From assembly GCA_963840445.1 (NCBI GenBank), contig CAWIZC010000032.1:310001-374000 (forward strand): DNA of 64,000 bases, written 5' to 3'. Position numbers and translations under genes: made by a program. This stretch comes from AWTP1-13 sp963840445. GTDB lineage: Bacteria; Pseudomonadota; Alphaproteobacteria; Rhizobiales; Hyphomicrobiaceae. Below, in pieces: positions 38,588 to 47,041 of the stretch (positions within the stretch are counted from its first letter, which is position 1; each line of letters begins with the position of its first letter). The notes below the pieces were generated by a model. It saw only the letters and a program-made list of their open reading frames with translations, did no database searches and was not told the DNA's origin.

Positions 38588-39361
38588 ATGTTCTCTGCTG
38601 CGGACGCCGCACGCTTTGTCGATGAGGCGCACCAGAAGCGCGCCGCCTACGTGAACCTGCCCGACGGGCTGGCACCCCGGACGATCGATGAAGCCTATGC
38701 CGCGCAGGAGGCCCTGTCCGGCCTCTGGGAGAAGCGGTTGGGACCGGTTGCCGGCCGCAAGATCGCCACCACGACGAAGGTCATGCAGCAGCTGATGGGC
38801 ATCGACCACCCGTGCGGCGGCCTGATCTTCGCCTCGCGCATCCACCGCGCCCCCGCCACCATCCGCAAGGCCGACTACGTCAATGTGCGCATCGAGTGCG
38901 AGCTGGCCGTGCGCCTCGGCCGCGACCTGGCGAAGGAGCCCAAGCCCTATACACGCGAGAGCGTGCGCAACGCCATCGCCCAGATCATGGCGGCCTTCGA
39001 GCTGATCGAGGATCGCCGTGCCGACTACAAGACGAGCAAGGCGCTGTCGCTGATCGCAGACAATGCCTGGAACGGCGGCATCGTTATCGGACCGGCGATC
39101 GAACCGCCCGCCGGTCTCGATCTCGACGGCATCACGGGCTCATTGAAACGCAACGACAAGCCGGACGGCTCTGGCAAGACCGATGATCCGCTCGGCGCGC
39201 TGGCCTGGCTCGCCAACCTGGCCGCAGACCGAGGGCGGCCCATGACGGCGGGCATGGTGATCATCACCGGCAGTGTCATCCCGACCATCGACATCGCGCC
39301 GGGCGAGCGGCTTGATTTCGAGCTCGCAGGGGTCGGGGCGACCTCAATGACCGCAGTCTAG
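38588..39361 (+). CDS. 2-keto-4-pentenoate hydratase / FAH-superfamily protein
   Basis: 257 residues of the hydratase branch of the fumarylacetoacetate hydrolase superfamily: GRKIATTTKVMQQLMGIDHP, VRIECELAVRLGRDL (metal-binding Glu residues), IEDRRADY, DNAWNGGIVIGPAI and the C-terminal GMVIITGS. The family adds water to 2-hydroxypentadienoate-like acids in meta-cleavage pathways, but no other such genes are near. ATG at 38588 has AAAGGAGGGG 4-5 nt upstream, a very strong ribosome binding site. Divergent from the methionine synthase gene. Confidence 0.85.
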   Translation: MFSAADAARFVDEAHQKRAAYVNLPDGLAPRTIDEAYAAQEALSGLWEKRLGPVAGRKIATTTKVMQQLMGIDHPCGGLIFASRIHRAPATIRKADYVNVRIECELAVRLGRDLAKEPKPYTRESVRNAIAQIMAAFELIEDRRADYKTSKALSLIADNAWNGGIVIGPAIEPPAGLDLDGITGSLKRNDKPDGSGKTDDPLGALAWLANLAADRGRPMTAGMVIITGSVIPTIDIAPGERLDFELAGVGATSMTAV

Positions 39362-39376
39362 CTCGGCCGGTGCAAG

Positions 39377-41734
39377 TCAACCAATCCCGGTCACCTCGCA
39401 GGCGAAACACCGCAATGGCAGCGAGCCGCTGATTGGATCGCGGTGTGTTGTATCGATCGCCATATTGACGTTGGCCGTCCACGGGCTTTGGCCGTCGTAG
39501 GGGGAGCCTTCTGGTCCATCGACCCACCATCCGTGTTGGGCGAACACGGAGTCTGCTTGCAGGCCTTTGACGATCTTGCACCGAGCGACAAACGAGCCCA
39601 CTGCGGTCGAGACCTTGACCCAATCGTTGTTCGCGATACTGCGTGCGGCGGCAGCCTCTGCCGCCATTTCCAGAATTGGGTCCGGCATCAGCCGTCGAAG
39701 CGAAGCGAGATTGCGATGCTGGCTGTGGCAGAACGCGACGGTCTTGGCGCAACTCAGACGCAACGGAAACTGCGGTCCGCAGGGGGAGGTCGGCTTGTCC
39801 TGCAACGACGGGACAGGCTCATAGCCATGCTCGACCAACCGCTCGGAATAGATTTCCACTCTCTTGGTCGGCGTTGGAAAGCCGAGCGGACGCCCGTCTG
39901 CATCGCACGTTGCGTGCCTCAGGAGCTGCACAGTTGAATGGACCTTTATGCCCTCCGGCTGCGCTCTCAACTCGGCGACTGTCAGTCCGGCTGGCGCCAG
40001 CACATGGTCGTGACCGCGATCGGCATCGCCTCCGAAGAAATGCTCAGACATTCCAAGCCGTGCGGCCAGCCCGAGCACGATATCGGTGTCGGCCCGCGCC
40101 TCACCGATGGGATCGATGGCGGCGGCGCGCAGTTGCACACGCTGCAGGCCCTCCAGGCTCACATCGAACCCGGTGCGCAACCCCTCGCGCTCCCAGGAGG
40201 TAGCAACCGGCAGGACGATATCTGCGTAGTCGGCGGTTGCGTTGACGAAGAAGTCGGCATGGACGTGGAACTCGAGCCGCTCGAGCGCCGCTCGCGCACG
40301 GGCGCCATCAGGCTGGGACGCAATGAGATTGGTCCCAAATGAGACAAGCATGCGCACAGGATAGGGCACGTGATCAGTAACGGCTCGGTAGACGTCGGCG
40401 GCAGTCACCCAACCGTTGAGCCCTGGTCCGAGCGGCCGCTGCGCAAGCCCAAGCGTCTTGGCGCGCTGCTCCGGCGTAACGAACTCATGGCCGGAAATAT
40501 CGGCAAACGCAGCGGCGCCGCCGGGCACGTTGCCGCCTTTGCTGCCATAACTTCCCGTGAGAGCGTAGAGCAGCGATAGCGCCCGGTCGGTTTGAGTGGC
40601 TGTGAGGCTTTGACCGACGCCGTTCCAGGCGTAGTAGGCGACCGGAGCGTTCATTCCAAGCAGGTCGGCCGCGTGATGCAGCGCATCCGAGGCGACACCC
40701 GTAATGGTTTCCACCCTGTCGGGTGACAGCTGAGCGGCCGCAGCGGCAAAGATCTGGAAAGCGCTGCGGACACGGATGCGACTGCCTGCGCCGATCAAAT
40801 CCCGGTCGGCGAAAAGATCGGCCTTGCCTGGATCATCCAGCCAAACGCCCTTTTCGAGATCAAATTGCAGCAGGTCGTCTTGCTCGGCATTGGCGGCGAG
40901 TAAGATCGCCTCGCTGCCCCCTGGACCCAGATCGGCCTCGCGCAGAAATGCGCCGGTGTCATCACGCACCAGAAATGGTCCGTTGCTCCATCGCCGGATG
41001 AAATGCTGATCGAAGCGTCCCTGCCGGATCATCAGGTGTGCCAACCCGAGCGCGAGCGCCTGATCCGTTCCCGGCTTAACCTGCAACCAGCAGTCCGCGC
41101 GCCGCGCAAACAATGTTGGCCGCGGATCGACGACAATCAGCTTTGCGCCGCGCTTGATCGCCTTCTGAATCTCAGTCGAGCGGGCAAGCCATGTCGCTGC
41201 CGGGTTATTGCCCCACAGAAGCACGCACTGCGAATGCGCAAAATCCGGAGTGCCCATATCGGTGCCGTACGTGAACCGCGACGCAAAGTCCTTGTGCCAG
41301 TTGCAGATCTCGGTGGCGTAGATCGTGTTCGGACTGCCGAAGCAGCGGATGAGGCGCTCGATCCAGGAAATCGCGTCCGAGATCTGCGTCCCGCTCGGCG
41401 TCGTGACAGAGAAGGCGACCTGCTCGGCTCCGTGCTTGTCGCGAATCTCCTTCATCCTACGCGCGATCTCGGCCAAGGCCTCGTCCCAGGAAATGGGCTC
41501 CCAGACGGTTGGTCGCTTGCCCTTGGGCGTGGCTCGGCGCATCGGCCGGGTCAAACGGTCGGGATGATAGATCAGCTCGGGGGTCGCCAGCCCCTTTGGG
41601 CAAAGCTTCGCGCCACTTGGATGTCCGGGCAGCGGCTCTATTCGAAGCAGCCTGCCATCTCGGGTTATGGCATTGCAGCCGCAGCGCGAGCGACACTGGG
41701 CGCAGAACGAAGGGGTAGCGACTTCATCGCTCAT
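39377..41734 (-). CDS. Molybdopterin-dependent oxidoreductase (DMSO reductase family), catalytic subunit
   Basis: 785 residues. The N-terminal [4Fe-4S] motif CAQCRSRCGCNA ... KLCPKG is followed by the Mo-bis-MGD domains (VWEPISWDEALAEIARRMKEI, CVLLWGNNPAATW, LIVVDPRPTLFARRADCWLQ, YYAWNGVGQS) and a C-terminal molydopterin-dinucleotide-binding domain. TEICNWHKDF supplies a candidate Cys ligand to Mo, as in the PhsA/formate dehydrogenase-like groups. There is no Tat signal, so it should be cytoplasmic. No electron-transfer subunit is adjacent. The start at the ATG 41734 leaves out a long unlikely extension. Substrate unknown. Confidence 0.88.
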   Translation of the reverse strand: MSDEVATPSFCAQCRSRCGCNAITRDGRLLRIEPLPGHPSGAKLCPKGLATPELIYHPDRLTRPMRRATPKGKRPTVWEPISWDEALAEIARRMKEIRDKHGAEQVAFSVTTPSGTQISDAISWIERLIRCFGSPNTIYATEICNWHKDFASRFTYGTDMGTPDFAHSQCVLLWGNNPAATWLARSTEIQKAIKRGAKLIVVDPRPTLFARRADCWLQVKPGTDQALALGLAHLMIRQGRFDQHFIRRWSNGPFLVRDDTGAFLREADLGPGGSEAILLAANAEQDDLLQFDLEKGVWLDDPGKADLFADRDLIGAGSRIRVRSAFQIFAAAAAQLSPDRVETITGVASDALHHAADLLGMNAPVAYYAWNGVGQSLTATQTDRALSLLYALTGSYGSKGGNVPGGAAAFADISGHEFVTPEQRAKTLGLAQRPLGPGLNGWVTAADVYRAVTDHVPYPVRMLVSFGTNLIASQPDGARARAALERLEFHVHADFFVNATADYADIVLPVATSWEREGLRTGFDVSLEGLQRVQLRAAAIDPIGEARADTDIVLGLAARLGMSEHFFGGDADRGHDHVLAPAGLTVAELRAQPEGIKVHSTVQLLRHATCDADGRPLGFPTPTKRVEIYSERLVEHGYEPVPSLQDKPTSPCGPQFPLRLSCAKTVAFCHSQHRNLASLRRLMPDPILEMAAEAAAARSIANNDWVKVSTAVGSFVARCKIVKGLQADSVFAQHGWWVDGPEGSPYDGQSPWTANVNMAIDTTHRDPISGSLPLRCFACEVTGIG

Positions 41735-41902
41735 TCCCGCCGTCCGCCCGCTGTCTGTTGCACAGGTGATCCACGATCTCGTCGCCCTCAGGCTAACACC
41801 GGAATTTGCAGGTGTCTGCAAATGCCACCGTTGGGTAGTGTTTGAAATCTCCGCCTGCCGTATGGGATAGGCTGGGCGGATTGTTCCAGGGAGGACGCCC
41901 CA

Positions 41903-42199
41903 GTGCCTGCTTATCTGATCGCTGAACACACAATCACCGACGCTGCCAAGTTCGAGGAATACCGGGTCAAGGTGGGCCCGCTGATTGCCAAGCACGGCGG
42001 CCGTTACATAACGAAGTCCGGCAGCCAAGTAGTGCTGGAGAAAGACAACGCGGTCTGGCAGCCCGAGCGCGTGGTGATTATCGAGTTTCCCGACATGGCG
42101 GCGCTGCAGGCCTGGTATCAATCGCCCGAATATGCGCCGCTCATCGAGATACGCAGGCAGTCCGCCAAGGACATGCTCATCACCCTAGACGGCGCGTAG
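41903..42199 (+). CDS. DUF1330-domain protein
   Basis: A 98-residue single-domain protein (MPAYLIAEHTITDAAKFEEYRVKV, LIAKHGGRYITKSG, ERVVIIEFPDMAALQAWYQSPEYAPLI), of the dimeric alpha/beta barrel superfamily. Function unknown. The GTG start has GGGAGG 8 nt upstream. It diverges from the molybdopterin oxidoreductase gene. Confidence 0.9.
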   Translation: MPAYLIAEHTITDAAKFEEYRVKVGPLIAKHGGRYITKSGSQVVLEKDNAVWQPERVVIIEFPDMAALQAWYQSPEYAPLIEIRRQSAKDMLITLDGA

Positions 42200-42286
42200 A
42201 TTTCAAACTGAGACATGACCCGCCGTTGTTGCGTCGAGGTGGTGAATTAGAGCTGACGGGTCGGAGGCGGGAGCTCGCCGCGGGTT

Positions 42287-42775
42287 CTAACGGAAGCGCG
42301 CTTTAGTGACGCGGCCGATCATGCAGACCGGTTTGACGCCATCGGGCGGCCGCACCACGAACGTGTCGCCCGTCGGCGAGAAGCCAGCCACCTCTTCGGC
42401 GTAATCGCGATCCTTGGCTTCCGTGCATGACCTTTCGCTGAAGCGGAAGAACGCGCGCGTGATGGCGAAGTCCCTGTTCGGCTCGACGACTGCCACGCGC
42501 ACCGCATCACCGTCGGGCTCCCAGGTGAACGAGGTGGCGAGATTGATGCTGAACTCGACGCCGAACCGACGCGCGCACAGCTTGTTGGCGATCATGTACA
42601 GGTGCGCCGGCTGCCCCTGCATTTCCTGCAACATGCACTCCTCGTAGTCGCGAGCCCGCGAGTACTGCCACAAGGCGGCGGTGACCAGGAGCGCGGCGGT
42701 CGCTCCGCCCGCGAAGGCCGCCAGCAAATGCGAGCGCACACCGGGCCTCCCTTTGATATTGCTAGGCAATTCCAA
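42287..42775 (-). CDS. Hypothetical protein with one N-terminal membrane helix
   Basis: I do not recognise this 162-residue protein. One hydrophobic segment (HLLAAFAGGATAALLVTAALW, residues 16-36) is a signal anchor, after which come four cysteines (CMLQ, LCARRF, SCTEA, VCMIG) that could pair in the periplasm. The TTG start has GGAG 7 nt upstream. It stands divergent from the metallo-hydrolase gene and convergent with DUF1330. Confidence 0.6.
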   Translation of the reverse strand: MELPSNIKGRPGVRSHLLAAFAGGATAALLVTAALWQYSRARDYEECMLQEMQGQPAHLYMIANKLCARRFGVEFSINLATSFTWEPDGDAVRVAVVEPNRDFAITRAFFRFSERSCTEAKDRDYAEEVAGFSPTGDTFVVRPPDGVKPVCMIGRVTKARFR

Positions 42776-42950
42776 GCGAACGCTCCGATGGCTGCTCAGC
42801 TCACGGCAATTTCAACGTCTTGGCGCTGAATGCCATGGCTGGCGATAACGAGCGCAGGTACTCTGGCATGCCAACACAACGACACGATTTTGGCACCCGA
42901 TGGAACGGCGGGATTCCAAAACGAAAACGAGGCGAGGAGGAGGAAATCCC

Positions 42951-43940
42951 ATGCAGTCCATGACACGCCGCAATGTAGTGCTCTCAGCGGCCGCCGCCAG
43001 CGCCGCCTTCGGGTTGAACAAGCACTTGGAGATCATTTCGCCGGCATCGGCACAGCAGGGCGGCGGGCCATCCGCGCTCAATCCCAAGGGCATGCAGTTC
43101 CATCGGTTCAAAGTTGGCGATATCGAGGTCACGCAGGTGTTCGATGGCGCCGTCGAGCGCGATCACAATGCGGGCTTCATCCGCAACGCATCGATCGACG
43201 ACACCAAGGCGGCTTTGAAGACTGCCGGGCTCCCCGAGGACAAGGTACCAAATCCCTACACCGTCACTTTTATCAAGCTGGGCGACCGCCAGTATATGTT
43301 CGATTCAGGCAACGGTCTGGCTACCGGCAACGCCGGCATCGGCCATTTGACGGACAACGCGAAGGCTGCCGGCATCGATCTCGGCAAGCTCAGCGCCATC
43401 ATCGTCACGCATTTCCATCCCGACCATATCTTCGGATTGATGACGAAGGAGAACGGCCAGGTCTACGAGAGCAAGGAGATCATCGTCCAGGAGACCGAGT
43501 ACAAGTTCTGGACCGATCCAGCGGTGATCGGCACGCTTTCGGAGGCGCGACAGGGTCTGGCCAAGCGCATCCAGGCCACCATACCGAACTGGAAGAACGT
43601 CACGCAGAAACAGCCCGACAACGAGGTCGTGCCGGGCATCCGGGCGGTGGCAACGCCGGGTCACACGCCGGGTCACACCAGCTATCTGGTGAGTTCGGGC
43701 GGCCAGCAGATGATGGTGCTGGGCGATCTCACCAGCATCCCTGCCTTCAATCTGCGCAATCCGAGCTGGCACATTTCCGTCGATCAGGATCCAACCACGG
43801 CGGAAGCAACCCGTCGGCGCATGTTCGACCGGATCGTCGCCGACAAGACGATCGTCACCGGCTATCACTGGGGCATGCCGGGCGCCGGCACCGTCGCCAA
43901 GGACGGCGAGGGCTACGTCCTGCAGGCTGTGTCGACCTGA
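42951..43940 (+). CDS. Tat-exported MBL-fold metallo-hydrolase
   Basis: 329 residues. The signal MTRRNVVLSAAAASAAFG has twin arginines; the mature part is a metallo-beta-lactamase fold with the zinc motif THFHPDHIFG, PGHTPGHTSY, MVLGDLTS and the final GYHWGMPG. All expected metal ligands are present. This type includes periplasmic quorum-quenching-like and other hydrolases; the substrate is unknown. The ATG at 42951 is preceded by GAGGAGGAGG with 8-nt spacing. It faces away from the 42287-42775 gene. Confidence 0.88.
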   Translation: MQSMTRRNVVLSAAAASAAFGLNKHLEIISPASAQQGGGPSALNPKGMQFHRFKVGDIEVTQVFDGAVERDHNAGFIRNASIDDTKAALKTAGLPEDKVPNPYTVTFIKLGDRQYMFDSGNGLATGNAGIGHLTDNAKAAGIDLGKLSAIIVTHFHPDHIFGLMTKENGQVYESKEIIVQETEYKFWTDPAVIGTLSEARQGLAKRIQATIPNWKNVTQKQPDNEVVPGIRAVATPGHTPGHTSYLVSSGGQQMMVLGDLTSIPAFNLRNPSWHISVDQDPTTAEATRRRMFDRIVADKTIVTGYHWGMPGAGTVAKDGEGYVLQAVST

Positions 43941-43994
43941 GCGAAGTCAGATCGGAGAGACGCCGGGCGGCTTCCGGCGCCCGTCTTGCTTTGT

Positions 43995-44852
43995 TCAGGC
44001 CAGCCGCGCCAGGCCGTTGTTGAGCACGACCACGTCGCGCTCCAGGACGCGGGCGCGGAACGAGACTTGCTCGCCGTCCGGCCACATCTCGGTGCGGATC
44101 GTCTCGCCGGGATAGACCGGTGAAGAGAAGCGCACCTGCAAGGCGCGCAGGCGTGCCGGATCGTTGCCGCAGCAGGCCCTGACGATGGCGCGCCCAGCAA
44201 CGCCGTAGGTGCACAAGCCGTGCAGGATCGGCCTGGTGAAGCCGCCCTTGGCGGCCGCTGCCGGATCGGCGTGCAGCGGATTGCGGTCGCCCGACAGGCG
44301 GTAGACGAGCGCGGCGTTGGGCAGGACCTTGATGTCGACATGGCGCGCCGGTGCCGACCGGGGCAGTTCGTGCGGTGGCGGCTGCGGGCCAGCCTTGCCG
44401 CCGAAGCCGCCGTCGCCGCGCAGCATGGCCGTCGAGCGCATGGTGGCGATCCGCTCGCCGCTCGCCTTGTCGATGATCTCGCGCTCGGTGAACAGCACGG
44501 CCCCCTTGTCCTTGCCCTTGTCGAGCAGATCCAGGTTGCGCGTGCGACCAATCACCGTGCCGGAGGGGGCAAGCGGGCGATGCAGCGTGAGCATCTGCTC
44601 GCCGTGCAAAACCTTGCTGTAGTCGGCGGTCGACTCCTGGCTCTCCAGCCAGTTGCCGGGATAGGCCAGCACCACCGCCATGGTCGGCAGCGCCACCAAT
44701 CCCCGCTCGTAGACGAACTTGAGATCGCCCGGCTCATCCGGGTCCGATCCACAGCCGACCCCCAGCGCATAGAGCATAGTGTCCTTCTCGGTGTAGGCGT
44801 GCTCGATGTCGGGGAATTTCCAGGCGAGCAGCTTGTGCGGGTCGAGGGGCAT
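43995..44852 (-). CDS. MaoC-family double hot-dog hydratase
   Basis: 285 residues. The N-terminal hot-dog repeat (MPLDPHKLLAWKFPDIEHAYTEKDTMLYALGVG) and the C-terminal MaoC half with the hydratase-2 motif YRLSGDRNPLHADPAAAAKGGFTRPILHGLCTYG resemble the 2-enoyl-CoA hydratase 2 part of eukaryotic MFE-2 and actinobacterial cholesterol enzymes. It should hydrate trans-2-enoyl-CoA to (R)-3-hydroxyacyl-CoA. No other beta-oxidation genes are near. ATG at 44852 gives the family start. Confidence 0.88.
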   Translation of the reverse strand: MPLDPHKLLAWKFPDIEHAYTEKDTMLYALGVGCGSDPDEPGDLKFVYERGLVALPTMAVVLAYPGNWLESQESTADYSKVLHGEQMLTLHRPLAPSGTVIGRTRNLDLLDKGKDKGAVLFTEREIIDKASGERIATMRSTAMLRGDGGFGGKAGPQPPPHELPRSAPARHVDIKVLPNAALVYRLSGDRNPLHADPAAAAKGGFTRPILHGLCTYGVAGRAIVRACCGNDPARLRALQVRFSSPVYPGETIRTEMWPDGEQVSFRARVLERDVVVLNNGLARLA

Positions 44853-45071
44853 GCGCGTCCAGCCTGTGGTGGGCGTGTGGTGGGACACCCCTGTTAGCCG
44901 CCCGACCGGCTGCAATCAATGCAAATGGCGCTCGCCCCAACGCTGCGCGCGCTGCGAATTGCCCGGACGACGTTGCATCCCCATCTCCAGCGCAAGAGAC
45001 CCCACTGCTCGACCAGACCCGTCGATTTTTCAGGTCTCGCCCCTTGACGATGCAAAAGGCCTCTGCCATCT

Positions 45072-45096
45072 ATGTTAATGTTATAAACATTGACAT
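45072..45096. promoter_or_regulatory. 25-bp dyad (possible operator) before the DUF2852 gene
   Basis: ATGTTAATGTT and AACATTGACAT flank ATA (10 of 11 positions symmetrical). It is AT-rich in a GC-rich setting, lies 31 nt before the ATG at 45128, and includes a -10-like TATAAA. Such a dyad is the size bound by a dimeric repressor. The regulator is not known. Confidence 0.5.
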
Positions 45097-45127
45097 GAAG
45101 CCAACCCAGAAGGAGGAGCAGGCTGCG

Positions 45128-45607
45128 ATGTACGCGGTAGTCACACGCTTGGATGACCTCGGCAGGCCGGCATGGATCGCCCTGATGGTGCTGGGCTTCA
45201 TCCTGTTCTGGCCCATCGGGCTGGCAATCTTGGCCTATATGCTGTGGAGCGGACGAATGGCTTGCGGACGATACGGAGACGTTGATCAGTGGCGCCAGAG
45301 GGCGCATCAGTCGGTCGAGCGGGCGGCTGAGCGGTGGGAGCGCAAGCGCGAGCGCTGGGAGCGTAAGATGCAGCATTGGGCCGGCCATCGTGGCCACGGT
45401 CTGCGTCCCAGCGGCAACTACGCCTTCGACGAGTACCGCGAGGAGGCTTTGCGCCGCCTCGAGGAGGAGGCCAACGAGTTCCGGGAGTTCCTGCACCGGC
45501 TGCGCGCCGCCAAGGACCGGACCGAGTTCGACGAGTTCATGCGCGACCGCCGCAACCGCCAGGGCGGAGCGGGATCGCAGGAGCCTGAGCCTAAGCCGCA
45601 GGCCTGA
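45128..45607 (+). CDS. DUF2852-domain membrane protein
   Basis: 159 residues: one membrane helix (PAWIALMVLGFILFWPIGLAILAYMLWSG, about 11-40) followed by a highly charged, probably coiled-coil cytoplasmic part (RAAERWERKRERWERKMQ) and a C-terminal RRLEEEANEFREFLHRLRAAKDRTEFDEFM. This matches DUF2852, an uncharacterised alphaproteobacterial family. ATG at 45128 is preferred because GGAGGAG lies about 10 nt upstream; upstream ATGs at 45044 and 45095 lack one. A strong terminator follows. Confidence 0.82.
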   Translation: MYAVVTRLDDLGRPAWIALMVLGFILFWPIGLAILAYMLWSGRMACGRYGDVDQWRQRAHQSVERAAERWERKRERWERKMQHWAGHRGHGLRPSGNYAFDEYREEALRRLEEEANEFREFLHRLRAAKDRTEFDEFMRDRRNRQGGAGSQEPEPKPQA

Positions 45608-45641
45608 CGCGCGAAACGGCATTCAAGCCAGAGAAAAAGAC

Positions 45642-45676
45642 GGCGGCCGGTCCTTGGCGACCGGCCGCTGCTTTTG
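45642..45676 (+). terminator. Intrinsic terminator after the DUF2852 gene
   Basis: A perfect 10-bp stem (GCGGCCGGTC/GACCGGCCGC) with a 6-nt loop, followed by TGCTTTTGCG, 35 nt after the stop codon. Confidence 0.8.
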
Positions 45677-45976
45677 CGCGGACGCCGTCAGTCGGTCGCC
45701 ATCGCTGATCGGCGAGCGAGCGCAGATGGCAGATATCTCAAACCTCCTCCCCGGTGGCACGGGCGCACCCCTAATGCAGACGCGCGACAAGGTTCCTTGG
45801 CAACACTCATTGGCGCGGCATAGCCTCAAAGCGAGCCTTGCGAACAGGTCTTGCTGTCGTTGTATTTCCGCAATTGGTTGCTGAGGTTGCCGCGCATGCA
45901 TGGAGGCGGAGCGACCAGCGAGAGTCGGCCCTCTGCCAATGCTTGGTCGGACGCCCCGCAATTCGGGAGGCTATGC
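45677..45976. other. Intergenic region before the TPR gene
   Basis: A 300-bp stretch with no convincing gene. A weak promoter-like TTGCGA, 17 nt, TGTATT occurs on the plus strand at 45838-45866. Short open frames on both strands lack start signals and family resemblance. No tRNA or repeat seen. Confidence 0.4.
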
Positions 45977-46558
45977 ATGACGGTGTTGCGCCTGTTGCTG
46001 GTAATGGTCGCAATCGCATCGCCAGCTGCGCCTGGATTGGCGGGCGACGAGCAGGACTGTTTCCAAGGTCAGGAGCCTGCGCTGAGGATCAAGGGCTGTT
46101 CGCAAGTCATCCAGAGGGCCCCAAACGACCCCGCCGGCTATCACAACCGAGCGGTAGCCTATGGCCTGGCAGGTGATCTCGACAATGCCATCGCGGATTA
46201 CACCAAAGTTATCGAGATGGCACCGGACAACGCGAGCGCGTATGACAATCGCGGCCGCGCATACGCCAACAAAGGCGACCAGACGCACGCAGCCGAGGAT
46301 CGGACCAAGGCCCGTGAGTTGATGGCAAAGGCTATCGCCAAGCCGATCATGCCCAGGCCCAAGGCACCCAAGACACCGGCTACAACAAACGTCTCCACGA
46401 GCCCATCGACGAAAGCTCCACCCAAGCCAAAGGTGACCGCGAAGGCGAACAACACCGTCGCCCCGGAAGCGCCCGCTACCGGCTTTTGGTCTTGGCTAAA
46501 TCCTTCGAACAACAACGCGAACCAGAACACGAACCAGGCTGTCGGCAAGAAGCCCTGA
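45977..46558 (+). CDS. Secreted TPR-repeat protein
   Basis: 193 residues: a signal peptide (MTVLRLLLVMVAIASPAAPGLAG), a cysteine pair (DCFQGQEPALRIKGC), two to three tetratricopeptide repeats (PNDPAGYHNRAVAYGLAGDLDNAIADYTKVIEMAPDNASAYDNRGRAYANKGD), and a Pro/Lys/Thr-rich low-complexity tail ending in an Asn-rich stretch. TPRs bind partner proteins, probably in the periplasm here; no partner is evident. The ATG at 45977 has CGGGAGG 6 nt upstream. Confidence 0.78.
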   Translation: MTVLRLLLVMVAIASPAAPGLAGDEQDCFQGQEPALRIKGCSQVIQRAPNDPAGYHNRAVAYGLAGDLDNAIADYTKVIEMAPDNASAYDNRGRAYANKGDQTHAAEDRTKARELMAKAIAKPIMPRPKAPKTPATTNVSTSPSTKAPPKPKVTAKANNTVAPEAPATGFWSWLNPSNNNANQNTNQAVGKKP

Positions 46559-46674
46559 TGCGGGGTCTGGCAGGCCATTGCACTGAGCTAGGAGACCACC
46601 TGGCCGCTGGTGTCTGAGCGATGCTGATTCCGCATTCAGCGACAGACACTGGGGCGTCCCTTTAGGTGCATGAG

Positions 46675-47016
46675 CTAGGAGGACGGCGGCTCGCGCTTGC
46701 CGCCGGCGCCGTGCTGCGTCAGCAGCTCGTAGAGTCGCCGCGCCTCCTCCGGTGGCCCGCGCCGCTCGCCGGGGGCCAGCACCTGCAGGATGTCGACACG
46801 GCCGCGCAAGGTGACGGTGAGCACATCGCCAACGCGCACGGTCTGGCTCGGCTTGCTGGCCTTCACGCGATTGACCCGCACCTTGCCTTCGACCACCAGC
46901 TGCGCCGCCAGCGTACGCGACTTGATGATGCGCGCGAACCAGAGCCATTTGTCGATGCGCTGGCTGCCGGCAGCCAGCGGCGCATCGTCGTGGTCGAGTC
47001 CGTCCGCGGCGGTCAT
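46675..47016 (-). CDS. S4-domain RNA-binding protein (HslR-like)
   Basis: A 113-residue protein dominated by one S4 domain (RIDKWLWFARIIKSRTLAAQLVVEGKVRVN and KPSQTVRVGDVLTV, about residues 19-75). HslR (Hsp15) relatives bind stalled 50S-nascent chain complexes. It lies 25 nt after the helicase gene on the same strand, an order kept in Hyphomicrobiales. Confidence 0.9.
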   Translation of the reverse strand: MTAADGLDHDDAPLAAGSQRIDKWLWFARIIKSRTLAAQLVVEGKVRVNRVKASKPSQTVRVGDVLTVTLRGRVDILQVLAPGERRGPPEEARRLYELLTQHGAGGKREPPSS

Positions 47017-47041
47017 GCGGCCTGGGTCACTGCAGTGGGCG

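Noticed and set aside
45623..45961. A 112-codon minus-strand open frame
   Set aside because: It overlaps the strong terminator, lacks a start signal and shows no family resemblance.
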